DNA from: an uncultured Subdoligranulum sp.
GTDB taxonomy: Bacteria; Bacillota; Clostridia; Oscillospirales; Ruminococcaceae
Assembly (NCBI GenBank): GCA_904374465.1
Contig: CAJFFY010000009.1
Coordinates: 100,362 to 164,361, forward strand
Direction of reading: 5' to 3'
Length of the DNA: 64,000 nt
Positions 26,002-34,125 of the stretch are shown here, piece after piece. Below the pieces are notes generated by a model that was not told the origin of the DNA, searched no databases, and saw only the letters and a list, made by a program, of their open reading frames with translations. A program made the position numbers and the translations under genes. Every line of letters starts with the position of its first letter. The first letter of the stretch is position 1.

Positions 26002-27225
26002 TCAGATGGGCGCATTGTCATCGTAGCGTTCCACCGGGGTCCAGTCGGTTCCCCCGGCCAGGTAGGCATCCCCGTCCATCAGGCCATAGACAAGCATTCC
26101 CTCCCCGTTCTTGCCGTCAAATTTCAGCAGCACCTTGTCGTTCCGGAACAGCAGCCAGGGCCAGTAGTCTATGGCCGTCACTTGGGGCATCTCATGATAC
26201 TGTCCCGTGCTCAGGTCATAGATCCAGTACTCCCCACTCCCACGGCCGCCCAGAATCCAGCGGACTTTGCCCTGCTGCTCCAGCGACCAGATGGCTTCCC
26301 CTGCCACGGGGGCATCGGGCAGTGCCTGCCAGTCCTGGCCGGTGGCATCGCAGGACTCCATCCCATAATCCACCGGTTCCTCTCCGTTGGACACAATCCA
26401 GGAAAAGTACAGCCGGCCGTCCGCCATGCCCAGGAAGTTCCGGCGGCGCCGGGAACCGTCCTCCTGTTCAACCCCATAGTAGGGTTCCTCCAGCAGTTTC
26501 TCCGTCGCGCCGGTGGTCGGGTCGTACCAGCTGTAGACACAGTCGGCATTCTGGATAGCCGCGGCGTACTGTTCCCCCTGTTCCGCACTGGGCAGCGGCG
26601 CATCGGTGGCCATCTGGCAGATCAGCAGGCGGGGTTCGCCCACTGCCCAGACCCCCAGGGTCTGGATGGGCATTGACAAAAGAGTGATTTCGCCGGTCTG
26701 CAGGTCCAGGCGTTGTATCTGAACGTTGTTGCTGCCGGGATCGAAGGCATAATCATACCCGTAGACATCGTCGGCAAGAACGGGAAAGATAGGCCGGTCC
26801 AGCGCCACCGTGTCCATCTGCCCGTCCTCCTCCGAGATCCGGTACAGGGTCTGGTCCAGCACAAGGTAGACCATCCCGTTGCGGACCAGAGGGTCGCCCA
26901 CCTGCTGGGGGGAAGCGTCGATGGTGCACAGGCAGTCCTGCTTGCCGGTGTTGTAGTCCAGGCGCAGCAGCTGTACCTGCCGGGTACCGTTTTCATCTCC
27001 TACCGGGTTCACGGTGTACCAGGCGCGGCCGGAGTCCGCCTGGCAGTTCTCGCCCCAGATGGCACCCCCGGCACTCGGGGCCGCGGACGGTGCGGGATCT
27101 TCGGCGGGCGCCGCGTTTTCCACCGTAGTGTGGAAAACTTCCCCGCCGGATTCCGGTTCAGGGGCGGACGTGCAGGCGGTCAGACACGCCGCCAGGACCA
27201 GCAGGGCAAGCAGGGATCGTTTCAT
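26002..27225 (-). CDS. Lipoprotein of a tandem paralogous family, member 1
   Basis: A 407-residue lipoprotein. The start is the ATG at 27225 (MKRSLLALLVLAACLTAC, lipobox LTAC) with GGAGGA before it; the ORF is open upstream without a signal. After a Pro/Ala/Glu-rich linker the protein has the same block order as the two downstream copies, including DQTLYRISEEDGQ, ADCVYSWYDPTTGATEKL, and AYLAGGTDWTPVE. It is the first gene of the three and the furthest upstream. No enzyme motif is visible. Confidence 0.8.
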   Translation of the reverse strand: MKRSLLALLVLAACLTACTSAPEPESGGEVFHTTVENAAPAEDPAPSAAPSAGGAIWGENCQADSGRAWYTVNPVGDENGTRQVQLLRLDYNTGKQDCLCTIDASPQQVGDPLVRNGMVYLVLDQTLYRISEEDGQMDTVALDRPIFPVLADDVYGYDYAFDPGSNNVQIQRLDLQTGEITLLSMPIQTLGVWAVGEPRLLICQMATDAPLPSAEQGEQYAAAIQNADCVYSWYDPTTGATEKLLEEPYYGVEQEDGSRRRRNFLGMADGRLYFSWIVSNGEEPVDYGMESCDATGQDWQALPDAPVAGEAIWSLEQQGKVRWILGGRGSGEYWIYDLSTGQYHEMPQVTAIDYWPWLLFRNDKVLLKFDGKNGEGMLVYGLMDGDAYLAGGTDWTPVERYDDNAPI

Positions 27226-27341
27226 GGGACAGTTCCTCCTTCTGGTTGTTTGACTGCTTCCAGTATGGCACCCCTTTGTATCCAAGTTGTACCAAAATGC
27301 CCGTTTTTGCTACGGAAGGGCATCTTTTGTGACAAATTATA

Positions 27342-27380
27342 AGAAAAGCCGCGCAGCAACGACATACGCTGCTGCGCGGC
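27342..27380 (-). terminator. Terminator of the tRNA-Pro transcript
   Basis: An 11-bp perfect stem (GCCGCGCAGCA with its complement, 27348-27358 and 27370-27380) followed by TTTTCTT on the minus strand. Confidence 0.85.
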
Positions 27381-27394
27381 CCTTCCTTGAGGAG

Positions 27395-27470
27395 TCCGGG
27401 TGACAGGACTCGAACCTGCGAAATCTCCTGGTCCCAAACCAGGCGCGATACCAAACTTCGCCACACCCGG
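27395..27470 (-). tRNA. tRNA-Pro(UGG)
   Basis: The minus strand folds into a full cloverleaf: acceptor CCGGGTG/CACCCGG, D stem GCGA/TCGC with a 9-base loop containing GG, anticodon stem CCTGG/CCAGG with loop TTTGGGA (anticodon TGG), T stem GCAGG/CCTGT with loop TTCGAGT, and discriminator A. CCA is not encoded. The variable region (AGATTTC) is 7 bases, two longer than usual for this tRNA. It is a single-gene unit with its own terminator. Confidence 0.95.
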
Positions 27471-27527
27471 ATACGGTGTAACTGTATTATTATAGTACGC
27501 CGGCCCCCGCCCCGTCAAGGGGAAACC

Positions 27528-27573
27528 TTTGTGTGACCTCATCACAGAAAAAACGCGGCGAAAGGGCTATACT
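27528..27573 (+). promoter_or_regulatory. Crp/Fnr-type site and promoter of the thioredoxin operon
   Basis: A dyad at 27528-27550 has arms TTTnTGTGA and TCACAnAAA around 5 bp. A TATACT -10 box is at 27568-27573 and no -35 box is present. The dyad centre lies near -41 from the expected start, the class II activator position. The Crp/Fnr gene at 30043-30702 is the obvious candidate activator. Confidence 0.6.
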
Positions 27574-27606
27574 AAAATCACAATCCAAGACAAGGAGGAC
27601 AAAACG

Positions 27607-27921
27607 ATGTCTGTACTGCATATTACGAAAGAAAACTTCAACGCTGAGGTGCTGCATTCCGACCGCCCGGTCCTGCTGGACTTCTGGGCCACCTGGTGCG
27701 GTCCCTGCCGGATGGTGGGTCCCCTGGTGGAGGAGATTGCCGCCGAGCACCCCGAGATCAAGGTGGGCAAAATCGACGTGGACGCCCAGCCCGAGCTGGC
27801 CGCTCAGTTCCAGATCATGAGCATTCCCACCCTGATGGTGGTGAAAAACGGCCAGATCACCCAGCGGGTGGTGGGCGCCCGTCCCAAGAATCAGATTCTG
27901 GCGCTGGTCCAGGAGGGCTGA
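27607..27921 (+). CDS. trxA: Thioredoxin
   Basis: A 104-residue thioredoxin with the active site WATWCGPCRM (C31 and C34) and the cis-proline in SIPTLMVVKNG. It reduces protein disulfides in the cytosol, taking electrons from thioredoxin reductase. The ORF is open upstream, but the ATG at 27607 follows AAGGAGGA. It is the first gene of a redox operon with a rhodanese and a CoA-disulfide reductase-like flavoprotein. Confidence 0.96.
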   Translation: MSVLHITKENFNAEVLHSDRPVLLDFWATWCGPCRMVGPLVEEIAAEHPEIKVGKIDVDAQPELAAQFQIMSIPTLMVVKNGQITQRVVGARPKNQILALVQEG

Positions 27922-27927
27922 GATACC

Positions 27928-28248
27928 ATGGGATTCTTTGATTTTCTGCGCGGGCCGGACATCGATGCCGGCCTGGCACAGTGCCAGGAAACGCCCGGGG
28001 CCCTGCTGCTGGATGTACGCACCCCCGGTGAATACGCCGAGGGCCACCTGCCGGGAGCCCGCAACCTGCCGCTGCAATCGCTGGAAGGCATCGCGGCGGT
28101 AGCTCCTGCCAAGGATGCGCCGCTTTTCCTCTATTGCCGCAGCGGCGCCCGGAGCGGCCAGGCCACCAGCCTGCTGCAGCGGATGGGATACACCCGTGTC
28201 ACCAACATCGGCGGCATCATGAACTATCACGGAAAGGTGGAGCGGTAA
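27928..28248 (+). CDS. Single-domain rhodanese-like protein
   Basis: A 106-residue rhodanese domain with LLLDVRTPGEYAEGHLPGA near the N-terminus and the active-site loop YCRSGARSG (cysteine C70). Such proteins carry sulfane sulfur as a persulfide. Its stop codon is one base before the next ATG, so it is coupled to the flavoprotein that has its own C-terminal rhodanese domain. A role in sulfur transfer or polysulfide reduction is likely. Confidence 0.92.
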   Translation: MGFFDFLRGPDIDAGLAQCQETPGALLLDVRTPGEYAEGHLPGARNLPLQSLEGIAAVAPAKDAPLFLYCRSGARSGQATSLLQRMGYTRVTNIGGIMNYHGKVER

Positions 28249-28249
28249 G

Positions 28250-29941
28250 ATGAAAGTCGTCATCGTGGGCGGTGTGGCAGGCGGTGCCACCGCCGCGGCC
28301 CGTCTGCGGCGTCTGGACGAAAAAGCCGAGATCGTCGTATTGGAACGGTCCGGCTTTGTTTCCTACGCCAACTGTGGACTGCCCTATTATATCGGCGGCG
28401 TTATTGATGACCAGGCCGAACTGACCCTGCAGACGCCGGAAAGCTTTTATGCTCGGTTCCGGGTGCGGATAAAAGTCCACCACGAGGTGACGGCCATCGA
28501 CCGCACCGCCAAGACGGTGACGGTGCATAACCTGGAAACCGGCGAAACCTTTGCCGAGTCCTACGACAAACTGCTGCTGGCCCCCGGTGCCCAACCCACC
28601 CGGCCGCCGTTGCCCGGTGTGGAACTGGACCGGCTGTTCACCCTGCGCACGGTGGAGGACACCCTGCGCATCCGCCGTTTTGTGGAGGAGCAGCATCCCC
28701 GTTCCGCCGTGCTGGCGGGTGGTGGGTTCATCGGCCTGGAACTGGCCGAAAACCTGCGGGAACTGGGGCTGGATGTGACCATCGTCCAGCGGCCCAAGCA
28801 CCTGATGAACCCCTTTGACCCTGATATGGCGGCATTGCTGCACACCGAAGTGCGTGCCCACGGCGTGCATCTTGCCCTGGGCCACACGGTGGAAGGCTTT
28901 ACCGGAACCGAAAAGGGCGTACAGGTCCTTTTAAAGGATGAAGCGCCGCTGCAGGCGGACATGGTGGTACTGGCCATCGGCGTGACGCCGGACAGTCATC
29001 TGGCCGCCGAGGCCGGGCTGGACCTGGGGCTCAAGGGCAGCATTCTGGTCAACGACCGGATGCAGACCTCCGACCCGGACATCTACGCTGTGGGCGACGC
29101 CGTGCAGGTCCGGCACTTTGTCACGAAACAGCCGGCCCTCATCGCGCTGGCGGGTCCCGCCAACAAGCAGGGACGCATCGCCGCCGACAACATTGCCGGC
29201 GGGGACAGCCGGTACAAGGGGTCCCAGGGCAGTTCGGTGCTGAAAGTCTTTGGTCTGACCGCCGCCGCCACCGGCCTGAGCGAAACCGCCGCCCGCAAGG
29301 CCGGTCTGGATGCCGATGCGGTGATTCTTTCCCCCATGAACCATGCCGGTTACTATCCGGGCGGACGGGTCATGACCCTGAAAGTGGTGTATGAACGGGG
29401 CATCGGTCGCCTGCTGGGGGCTCAGATCGTGGGGGCGGAAGGTGTGGACAAGCGCATCGATGTGCTGGCCACCGCCATCCGCGCAGGGATGAATGCCTAC
29501 GACCTGACCGAACTGGACCTGGCCTACGCACCGCCCTACTCCTCGGCCAAGGACCCGGTGAACATGGCCGGCTACATGATGGAAAACCTGCTCACCGGCC
29601 GGGTGCAGCAGTTCCGTCTGGAGGACCTGGACGCCCTGCCCCGGGACGGCAGCGTGCAGCGGGTGGACACCCGCACCCCGAGGGAATACCGCCGGGGCCA
29701 CGCCGACGGCTTTGTGAATCTCCCGCTGGACACCCTGCGGGAGCACCTGGCGGAGCTGGACCCCGCCAAACCCGTCTATGTCATGTGCCAGAGCGGGCTG
29801 CGCAGCTACCTGGCCTGCCGTATCCTGACCCAGCACGGGTTTACCTGCCACAATTTTGCGGGCGGTTACCGCTTTTATGAGGCGGTGACCACCGACCGCC
29901 GCCAGAGCGAAGCGGCTTTCCCCTGCGGCATGGATAAATAA
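28250..29941 (+). CDS. CoA-disulfide reductase-like flavoprotein fused to rhodanese
   Basis: A 563-residue protein of the CoADR-RHD type. The FAD-binding start is VVIVGGVAGGATAAARLRRL. The active-site cysteine C42 lies in SYANCGLPYYIGG, the single-cysteine form used by CoA-disulfide and persulfide reductases. The NAD(P)H domain has GGGFIGLELAENL, and DIYAVGDAVQV closes the FAD site. After the dimerisation domain comes a rhodanese domain (about 460-555) with C513 in YVMCQSGLRS. Known relatives reduce CoA disulfide, CoA polysulfide or elemental sulfur. With thioredoxin and a free rhodanese it makes a thiol and sulfur homeostasis operon. Confidence 0.92.
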   Translation: MKVVIVGGVAGGATAAARLRRLDEKAEIVVLERSGFVSYANCGLPYYIGGVIDDQAELTLQTPESFYARFRVRIKVHHEVTAIDRTAKTVTVHNLETGETFAESYDKLLLAPGAQPTRPPLPGVELDRLFTLRTVEDTLRIRRFVEEQHPRSAVLAGGGFIGLELAENLRELGLDVTIVQRPKHLMNPFDPDMAALLHTEVRAHGVHLALGHTVEGFTGTEKGVQVLLKDEAPLQADMVVLAIGVTPDSHLAAEAGLDLGLKGSILVNDRMQTSDPDIYAVGDAVQVRHFVTKQPALIALAGPANKQGRIAADNIAGGDSRYKGSQGSSVLKVFGLTAAATGLSETAARKAGLDADAVILSPMNHAGYYPGGRVMTLKVVYERGIGRLLGAQIVGAEGVDKRIDVLATAIRAGMNAYDLTELDLAYAPPYSSAKDPVNMAGYMMENLLTGRVQQFRLEDLDALPRDGSVQRVDTRTPREYRRGHADGFVNLPLDTLREHLAELDPAKPVYVMCQSGLRSYLACRILTQHGFTCHNFAGGYRFYEAVTTDRRQSEAAFPCGMDK

Positions 29942-29991
29942 ACTACCGGCCGGTTTGCAGTGTCTGCGCCGCGCCCTTTCCCTCAATCACA

Positions 29992-30042
29992 AAAAACGCG
30001 TTCCTGTGCCGTATACCGGTCACTCGAACGCGTTTTTCTTTT
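29992..30042. terminator. Bidirectional terminator between convergent genes
   Basis: A 12-bp stem (AAAAACGCGTTC at 29992-30003 with its complement at 30026-30037), with further partial pairing in the loop and T-rich ends on both strands. Confidence 0.8.
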
Positions 30043-30702
30043 TTACTCCTCTGCCAGCGCACGCAGGCGTTTTTCGTCCAGCAGCTGGATGCTGCCCCGG
30101 GACAGCTTGACCAGCCCTTCCCCCTGGAAATACCGCAGCATCCGGGTGACCACCTCCCGGGGGGACCCCAGGTGGTGACCGATGGTTTCATGGGTGGTCT
30201 TGAGGGTGGTGCTGCCGTCCAGGGCGCTCTCCTCCAACAGGAAGGCAGCCAGCCGTTTGTCCAGACTTTTCCACAGGATCTGTTCCACCAGCCACATTAC
30301 ATCGGAAAACCGGCCGGCCATGATCTCGTTGGTGTAGTTGGCCACAGGGGCGGACTGTTCCATCAATTCCTTGTACCGCTGGGCCGGAATCTGCCAGAAT
30401 TCGGTATCTTTTTCGGCCTCGATGGTCACATCGTACTGCAGTCCCCGCAGGATGCAGGAGGCGGAAAGCAGGCACATATCCCGGGCAAACAGCCGGTAGA
30501 GGGTGACTTCCCGCCCATCCTCCGACAGGATATAGACCCGCAGCTGACCGGAGCGCAGCAACAGGAACCCGATGCAATCCATCGAGCCGTTGTGCACCAC
30601 CGTACCGGCGGGCACCTGGCGCAGTGTGGCCGCCCGGGCCAGCGCCTGCTGCTGAGGCGGTGTCAGTTGATCCCATACAGGGAAATATTCGGCAAATTCC
30701 AT
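30043..30702 (-). CDS. Crp/Fnr-family transcriptional regulator
   Basis: A 219-residue regulator with an N-terminal cyclic-nucleotide-binding-like beta roll (about 15-125), a dimerisation helix (about 130-150), and a C-terminal winged helix. The recognition helix reads GSPREVVTRMLRYF; its REVVTR has the same R-E-x-x-x-R spacing as RETVGR of E. coli CRP, which reads TGTGA. There is no cysteine cluster of the FNR type at the N-terminus, so an iron-sulfur sensor is unlikely. A TGTGA/TCACA dyad lies in front of the convergent thioredoxin operon, its likely target. Confidence 0.92.
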   Translation of the reverse strand: MEFAEYFPVWDQLTPPQQQALARAATLRQVPAGTVVHNGSMDCIGFLLLRSGQLRVYILSEDGREVTLYRLFARDMCLLSASCILRGLQYDVTIEAEKDTEFWQIPAQRYKELMEQSAPVANYTNEIMAGRFSDVMWLVEQILWKSLDKRLAAFLLEESALDGSTTLKTTHETIGHHLGSPREVVTRMLRYFQGEGLVKLSRGSIQLLDEKRLRALAEE

Positions 30703-30722
30703 GGTTGCATCCTCCTGCCCCT

Positions 30723-30751
30723 AGCATATACGATGACGCCCCGGTTGTCAA
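30723..30751 (-). promoter_or_regulatory. Promoter of the Crp/Fnr gene
   Basis: TTGACA (30751-30746) and TATGCT (30728-30723) on the minus strand, 17-bp spacer. The -35 box overlaps the stop codon of the AraC-type gene. Confidence 0.7.
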
Positions 30752-31635
30752 ATGCCATCGTGGTCCACCGCCCCCTTGCGGATAAAATGGCTCTGCCGGT
30801 AGGTGCGCGGCGCCACCCCGTACACCGACTTGAAGGCCCGGGAAAAATGCAGCTGGTTGGCATAACTGACCATGGCGCTGATGGTGCCGATGGGCAAGGC
30901 GGTTTCCTTGAGCATCTGCGCCGCCCGGGCCATGCGGTAGTGCAGCAGAAACGCCTGGGGGCTCTCCCCCATGGAATCCCGGAACAGTTTGCCGAAATAG
31001 CTGCGGTTGAGCCCGCAGAAGGCGGCGATCTCCTCGATGGAGATATCCCGTTGATAATTCTGCTCAATGAAGGAGAGGGCCTCCTTCATATAAAAGTCCC
31101 GCAGCCGGCGCTGGCTCTGGCGCCGCTGTCCGGCTGAACACTGCACCAGCAGGTCCAGGAACAAAAAGCCCTGGCCGATCTGCCGTACCGGGCTGTCCTG
31201 GGGATGGTTCACAATGTACAGCATCTGGTCCCTCAACTTCTGGCCGGCCTCGTGGTTCTGGGGCGTATAAACCGGCTGGTCAGCTCCCAGTCCAGCCAGG
31301 CTGACGCTCTCGCTGACGCGCAGACCGTCAAATTCGATCCAGGTATATTCCCAGGGGTCGGTGCCGTCGGCCACATAGGTGGTGGTCTGGCCCGGCAGGA
31401 TCAGAAAACCGTGTCCCGCTTCGATGGGATAGGCCTGCTCGTTGGCATACAGGGTCCCGCGTCCCGCGATTACATAGTGGAACAGGTAATGGTCCCGCTT
31501 GCGGGGACCGTAGGAGTGCAGCGGATCTGTGCGTTCCCAACCGTACTGGTACAGGTTGAGGTCCACAAACCGTTCATCCTGAAAAACATGGAATTTGAGC
31601 TTGTTTTCGGTAAAAATGTCATCCGGCCGGGCCAT
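30748..31635 (-). CDS. AraC-family regulator of the raffinose-type locus
   Basis: A 295-residue regulator. The N-terminal cupin-like domain (about 20-150) has the sugar-sensing pattern HYVIAGRGTLYANEQAYPIE and LILPGQTTTYVAD. The C-terminal half has two helix-turn-helix motifs (ISIEEIAAFCGLNRSYFGKL and IGTISAMVSYANQLHFSRAF) and ends in GVAPRTYRQ. It resembles MsmR/RafR activators of alpha-galactoside operons. It is divergent from the importer operon, and a 30-bp palindrome lies between them. The inducer is probably raffinose, melibiose or a related sugar. Confidence 0.92.
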   Translation of the reverse strand: MARPDDIFTENKLKFHVFQDERFVDLNLYQYGWERTDPLHSYGPRKRDHYLFHYVIAGRGTLYANEQAYPIEAGHGFLILPGQTTTYVADGTDPWEYTWIEFDGLRVSESVSLAGLGADQPVYTPQNHEAGQKLRDQMLYIVNHPQDSPVRQIGQGFLFLDLLVQCSAGQRRQSQRRLRDFYMKEALSFIEQNYQRDISIEEIAAFCGLNRSYFGKLFRDSMGESPQAFLLHYRMARAAQMLKETALPIGTISAMVSYANQLHFSRAFKSVYGVAPRTYRQSHFIRKGAVDHDGI

Positions 31636-31664
31636 ACGGTCACCCCGTCTCTTTGGTTTTTTCC

Positions 31665-31694
31665 ATTATATACCATAATGCGTCTATACTTCAA
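31665..31694 (-). promoter_or_regulatory. Promoter of the AraC-family gene
   Basis: TTGAAG (31694-31689) and TATAAT (31670-31665) on the minus strand, 18-bp spacer, giving a leader of only about 20 bases. Confidence 0.6.
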
Positions 31695-31746
31695 CAAAAA
31701 GAATAGAAATCTTATAAATTGAGATATAAAAAATAGCAACATGATA

Positions 31747-31826
31747 TTCACGCCATCTTCTGCAAATTGTATAATAAAGTCGCTGATTCGGGAAATATTT
31801 TGTGCATAGTGCACATTGCACAAAAT
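31747..31826 (+). promoter_or_regulatory. Promoter and 30-bp palindromic operator of the importer operon
   Basis: TTCACG (31747-31752) and TATAAT (31770-31775), 17-bp spacer. Downstream, from about +15 to +45, lies a palindrome at 31797-31826: 10-bp perfect arms ATTTTGTGCA and TGCACAAAAT around a central GTGCAC (31809-31814), with 26 of 30 positions symmetric. It contains several GTGCA units. This is a strong operator candidate for the AraC-type regulator or another repressor. The rest of the gap 31636-31942 is AT-rich and shows no gene. Confidence 0.65.
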
Positions 31827-31942
31827 TTTCGCAGAAATTTCATCAAATTGGCGAACCCCCATTCTCCCACTGCCGCACCGGCCGGGCTGGCAGCGAACCA
31901 CTGCAGTACCACTGCAAAAGATCAACAGGAGGAAGACATCTT

Positions 31943-33238
31943 ATGAACATCAAACGGAAGTTGGTTGCCGGGTTGATGGCGACGTGCCTGACCGCCGGTT
32001 TGGCAACGGGCCTGACCGCTTGCGGCTCGGACAGTTCCGACGGCACCGTGAACCTGACGTTCCAGATCTGGGACGTTGCCCAGCGTGACGGCATGCAGGC
32101 GATGTGTGACGCTTACACCGAGCAGCATCCCAACGTCCACATTGAAGTGCAGGTCACCAGCTGGGATGAGTACTGGACCAAGCTGGAAGCGGCTGCCATC
32201 TCCAACCAGATGCCGGACATCTTCTGGATGCACACCAACGAAATCCTGAAGTATGCCGACTACGGCAAGCTGGCCGACTGCTCCGACATTGTGGAGACCG
32301 AGCACTTCTCGGACATTTCGCTGGCCAACGCCAGCGGTTCGGACGGCAAACTGTACGCCGTACCCAAGGACAAAGACACCGTCGGCCTTGTGTACAACAA
32401 GGAGATGTTCGACGCCGCCGGCGTCGCCTACCCCGACGAAACCTGGACCTGGGACGATCTGTGTGAGGCTTCCCAGAAAATTTACGATGCCACCGGCAAA
32501 TATGGTTACATGGCCTACGGCGACGATCAGCTGGGTTACTGGAACTTTGTGTACCAGGCGGGCGGCAGCATCCTGACCGAGGACAAGACCCGCGCAAACT
32601 TCACCGACCCGGCCACCAAGATGGGCATGGAATTCTACATCAACCTGCAGAAAAACGACTGGTGCCCCGACCAGAACTACTTTGCCGAGACCGCTCCCGG
32701 CACGGCCTTCTTCTCCGAGAAGGGCGCCATGTTCTTTGAGGGCGACTGGAACATCCTGAGCGAATTGCAGAACTACCCCGAAATGGTGGGCAAATGGGAC
32801 GTTGCGGTTCTGCCCAAATGCCCCAACCCCATGAGCGGTGACGGCCGGGCTTCCATCTCCAACGGCCTGAGCTACGCCACCAGTGCCACCAACAAGCACC
32901 TGGATATCGTCAAGGACGTGCTGAAGTTCTTCGGCAGCGAGGAAGGCCAGCGCATCCAGGGCGAGAGCGGCGCCGCCATTCCCGCCTATGAGGGCCTGGA
33001 AGAAACCTGGGTCGGCGTCTTCAAGGATTACCCCATTGATGTGCAGCCCTTCATCGACATGTTTGATTACTGCGTCCAGAGCGTCAACAACGCCGCCCGC
33101 CCCGAGTGGAAGACCCCGGTCAGCGACACGCTGCTGAAGATCTACACCGGCGAGCTGGACATCGACACCGGCCTGCAGACCATGCAGGACATTGTGGATG
33201 AGGCCAGTGCCGAATATTACCCGGAGGAGGATGCGTAA
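31943..33238 (+). CDS. Sugar ABC transporter substrate-binding lipoprotein
   Basis: A 431-residue lipoprotein: signal peptide to LTAC (cysteine near residue 27), then a family 1 extracellular solute-binding fold. Typical features are VTSWDEYWTKLEAAAISNQM, the DIFWMHTNE segment, and AVPKDKDTVGLVYNKEMFD. The ATG at 31943 follows AGGAGGA; the upstream extension has no signal peptide. It captures an oligosaccharide outside the membrane for the two permeases that follow. The GH36 and GH13 genes downstream point to raffinose-family sugars or sucrose. No ATPase gene is present, so a shared MsmK-type ATPase is expected elsewhere. Confidence 0.93.
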   Translation: MNIKRKLVAGLMATCLTAGLATGLTACGSDSSDGTVNLTFQIWDVAQRDGMQAMCDAYTEQHPNVHIEVQVTSWDEYWTKLEAAAISNQMPDIFWMHTNEILKYADYGKLADCSDIVETEHFSDISLANASGSDGKLYAVPKDKDTVGLVYNKEMFDAAGVAYPDETWTWDDLCEASQKIYDATGKYGYMAYGDDQLGYWNFVYQAGGSILTEDKTRANFTDPATKMGMEFYINLQKNDWCPDQNYFAETAPGTAFFSEKGAMFFEGDWNILSELQNYPEMVGKWDVAVLPKCPNPMSGDGRASISNGLSYATSATNKHLDIVKDVLKFFGSEEGQRIQGESGAAIPAYEGLEETWVGVFKDYPIDVQPFIDMFDYCVQSVNNAARPEWKTPVSDTLLKIYTGELDIDTGLQTMQDIVDEASAEYYPEEDA

Positions 33239-34122
33239 TGCAAAAGACATCAAAACTTGCCCGCGACGGTGCCAAGTGGGGCCTGATTATGGTGGCGCCC
33301 ACCATCATCGGTCTGCTGGTCCTGAACATCTATCCCTTCATTGACGCCATCCGGATGAGCTTTTCCAAGTCGCTGCCCTTCGGCATGTTCGAGTTCGAGG
33401 GCATTGACAACTATGTGGAGATGTTCCAGAACGCCGAGTTCTGGAAAGCCACCTGGAACACCATCCTGTTCTGCATCCTGACGGTGCCTGTGGGCATCTT
33501 CCTGGCGCTGCTGGTGGCGGTGCTGCTGAACAGCAAGATCCGCGGCCGCACCACCTTCCGCGCCATCTTCTTCCTGCCCATGGTTGTGGCCCCCGCCGCC
33601 GTGGCTATGGTTTGGAAGTGGATTTTCAACACCCAATATGGTATTATTAATTCTGTACTGGGTGTCAACGTCGGTTGGTTGACCGACTCCCGGTTCGTAC
33701 TTTTCACCTGTGCCGTCGTGCAGATCTGGTCCAACATCGGCTACGATGCCGTTTTGCTGCTGGCCGGCCTGCAGAACGTTTCGGCCACGCTGTATGAGGC
33801 TGCCGACCTGGACGGCGCGTCCAAGGTCAAACAGTTCTTCTCCATCACGCTGCCGATGGTTTCGCCCACGCTGTTCGTCGTCATGATCATGCGTTTGATG
33901 TCCTCGCTGAAGGTCTTCGACCTGATCTACATGATGGTGGATGACGCCAACCCCGCTTTGAACGATGCCCAGAGCCTGATGTCCCTGTTCTACCGCCAGA
34001 GCTTCATTGCCGGTGACAAGGGCTATGCGTCCGCCATCGTCGTCTGGACCGTGCTGCTGATCGGTATTGTCACCATCATCCAGTTCTGGGGCCAGAAAAA
34101 GTGGGTCAATTACGAGGTGTAA
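33238..34122 (+). CDS. Sugar ABC transporter permease (MsmF/MalF type)
   Basis: A 294-residue protein with six membrane helices and the EAA loop YEAADLDGASKVKQFFSITLP, which docks the ATPase. It belongs to the binding-protein-dependent permease family of carbohydrate importers (CUT1). Its ATG overlaps the stop of the binding-protein gene by one base, and the second permease follows closely. Together these make the import channel of the raffinose-type locus. Confidence 0.95.
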   Translation: MQKTSKLARDGAKWGLIMVAPTIIGLLVLNIYPFIDAIRMSFSKSLPFGMFEFEGIDNYVEMFQNAEFWKATWNTILFCILTVPVGIFLALLVAVLLNSKIRGRTTFRAIFFLPMVVAPAAVAMVWKWIFNTQYGIINSVLGVNVGWLTDSRFVLFTCAVVQIWSNIGYDAVLLLAGLQNVSATLYEAADLDGASKVKQFFSITLPMVSPTLFVVMIMRLMSSLKVFDLIYMMVDDANPALNDAQSLMSLFYRQSFIAGDKGYASAIVVWTVLLIGIVTIIQFWGQKKWVNYEV

Positions 34123-34125
34123 AGT

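Noticed and set aside
27294..27328. Terminator hairpin upstream of the first lipoprotein gene
   Set aside because: The 9-base arms (ATGCCC core) have a 15-base loop and weak T-tails; the stem at 27342-27380 explains tRNA termination.
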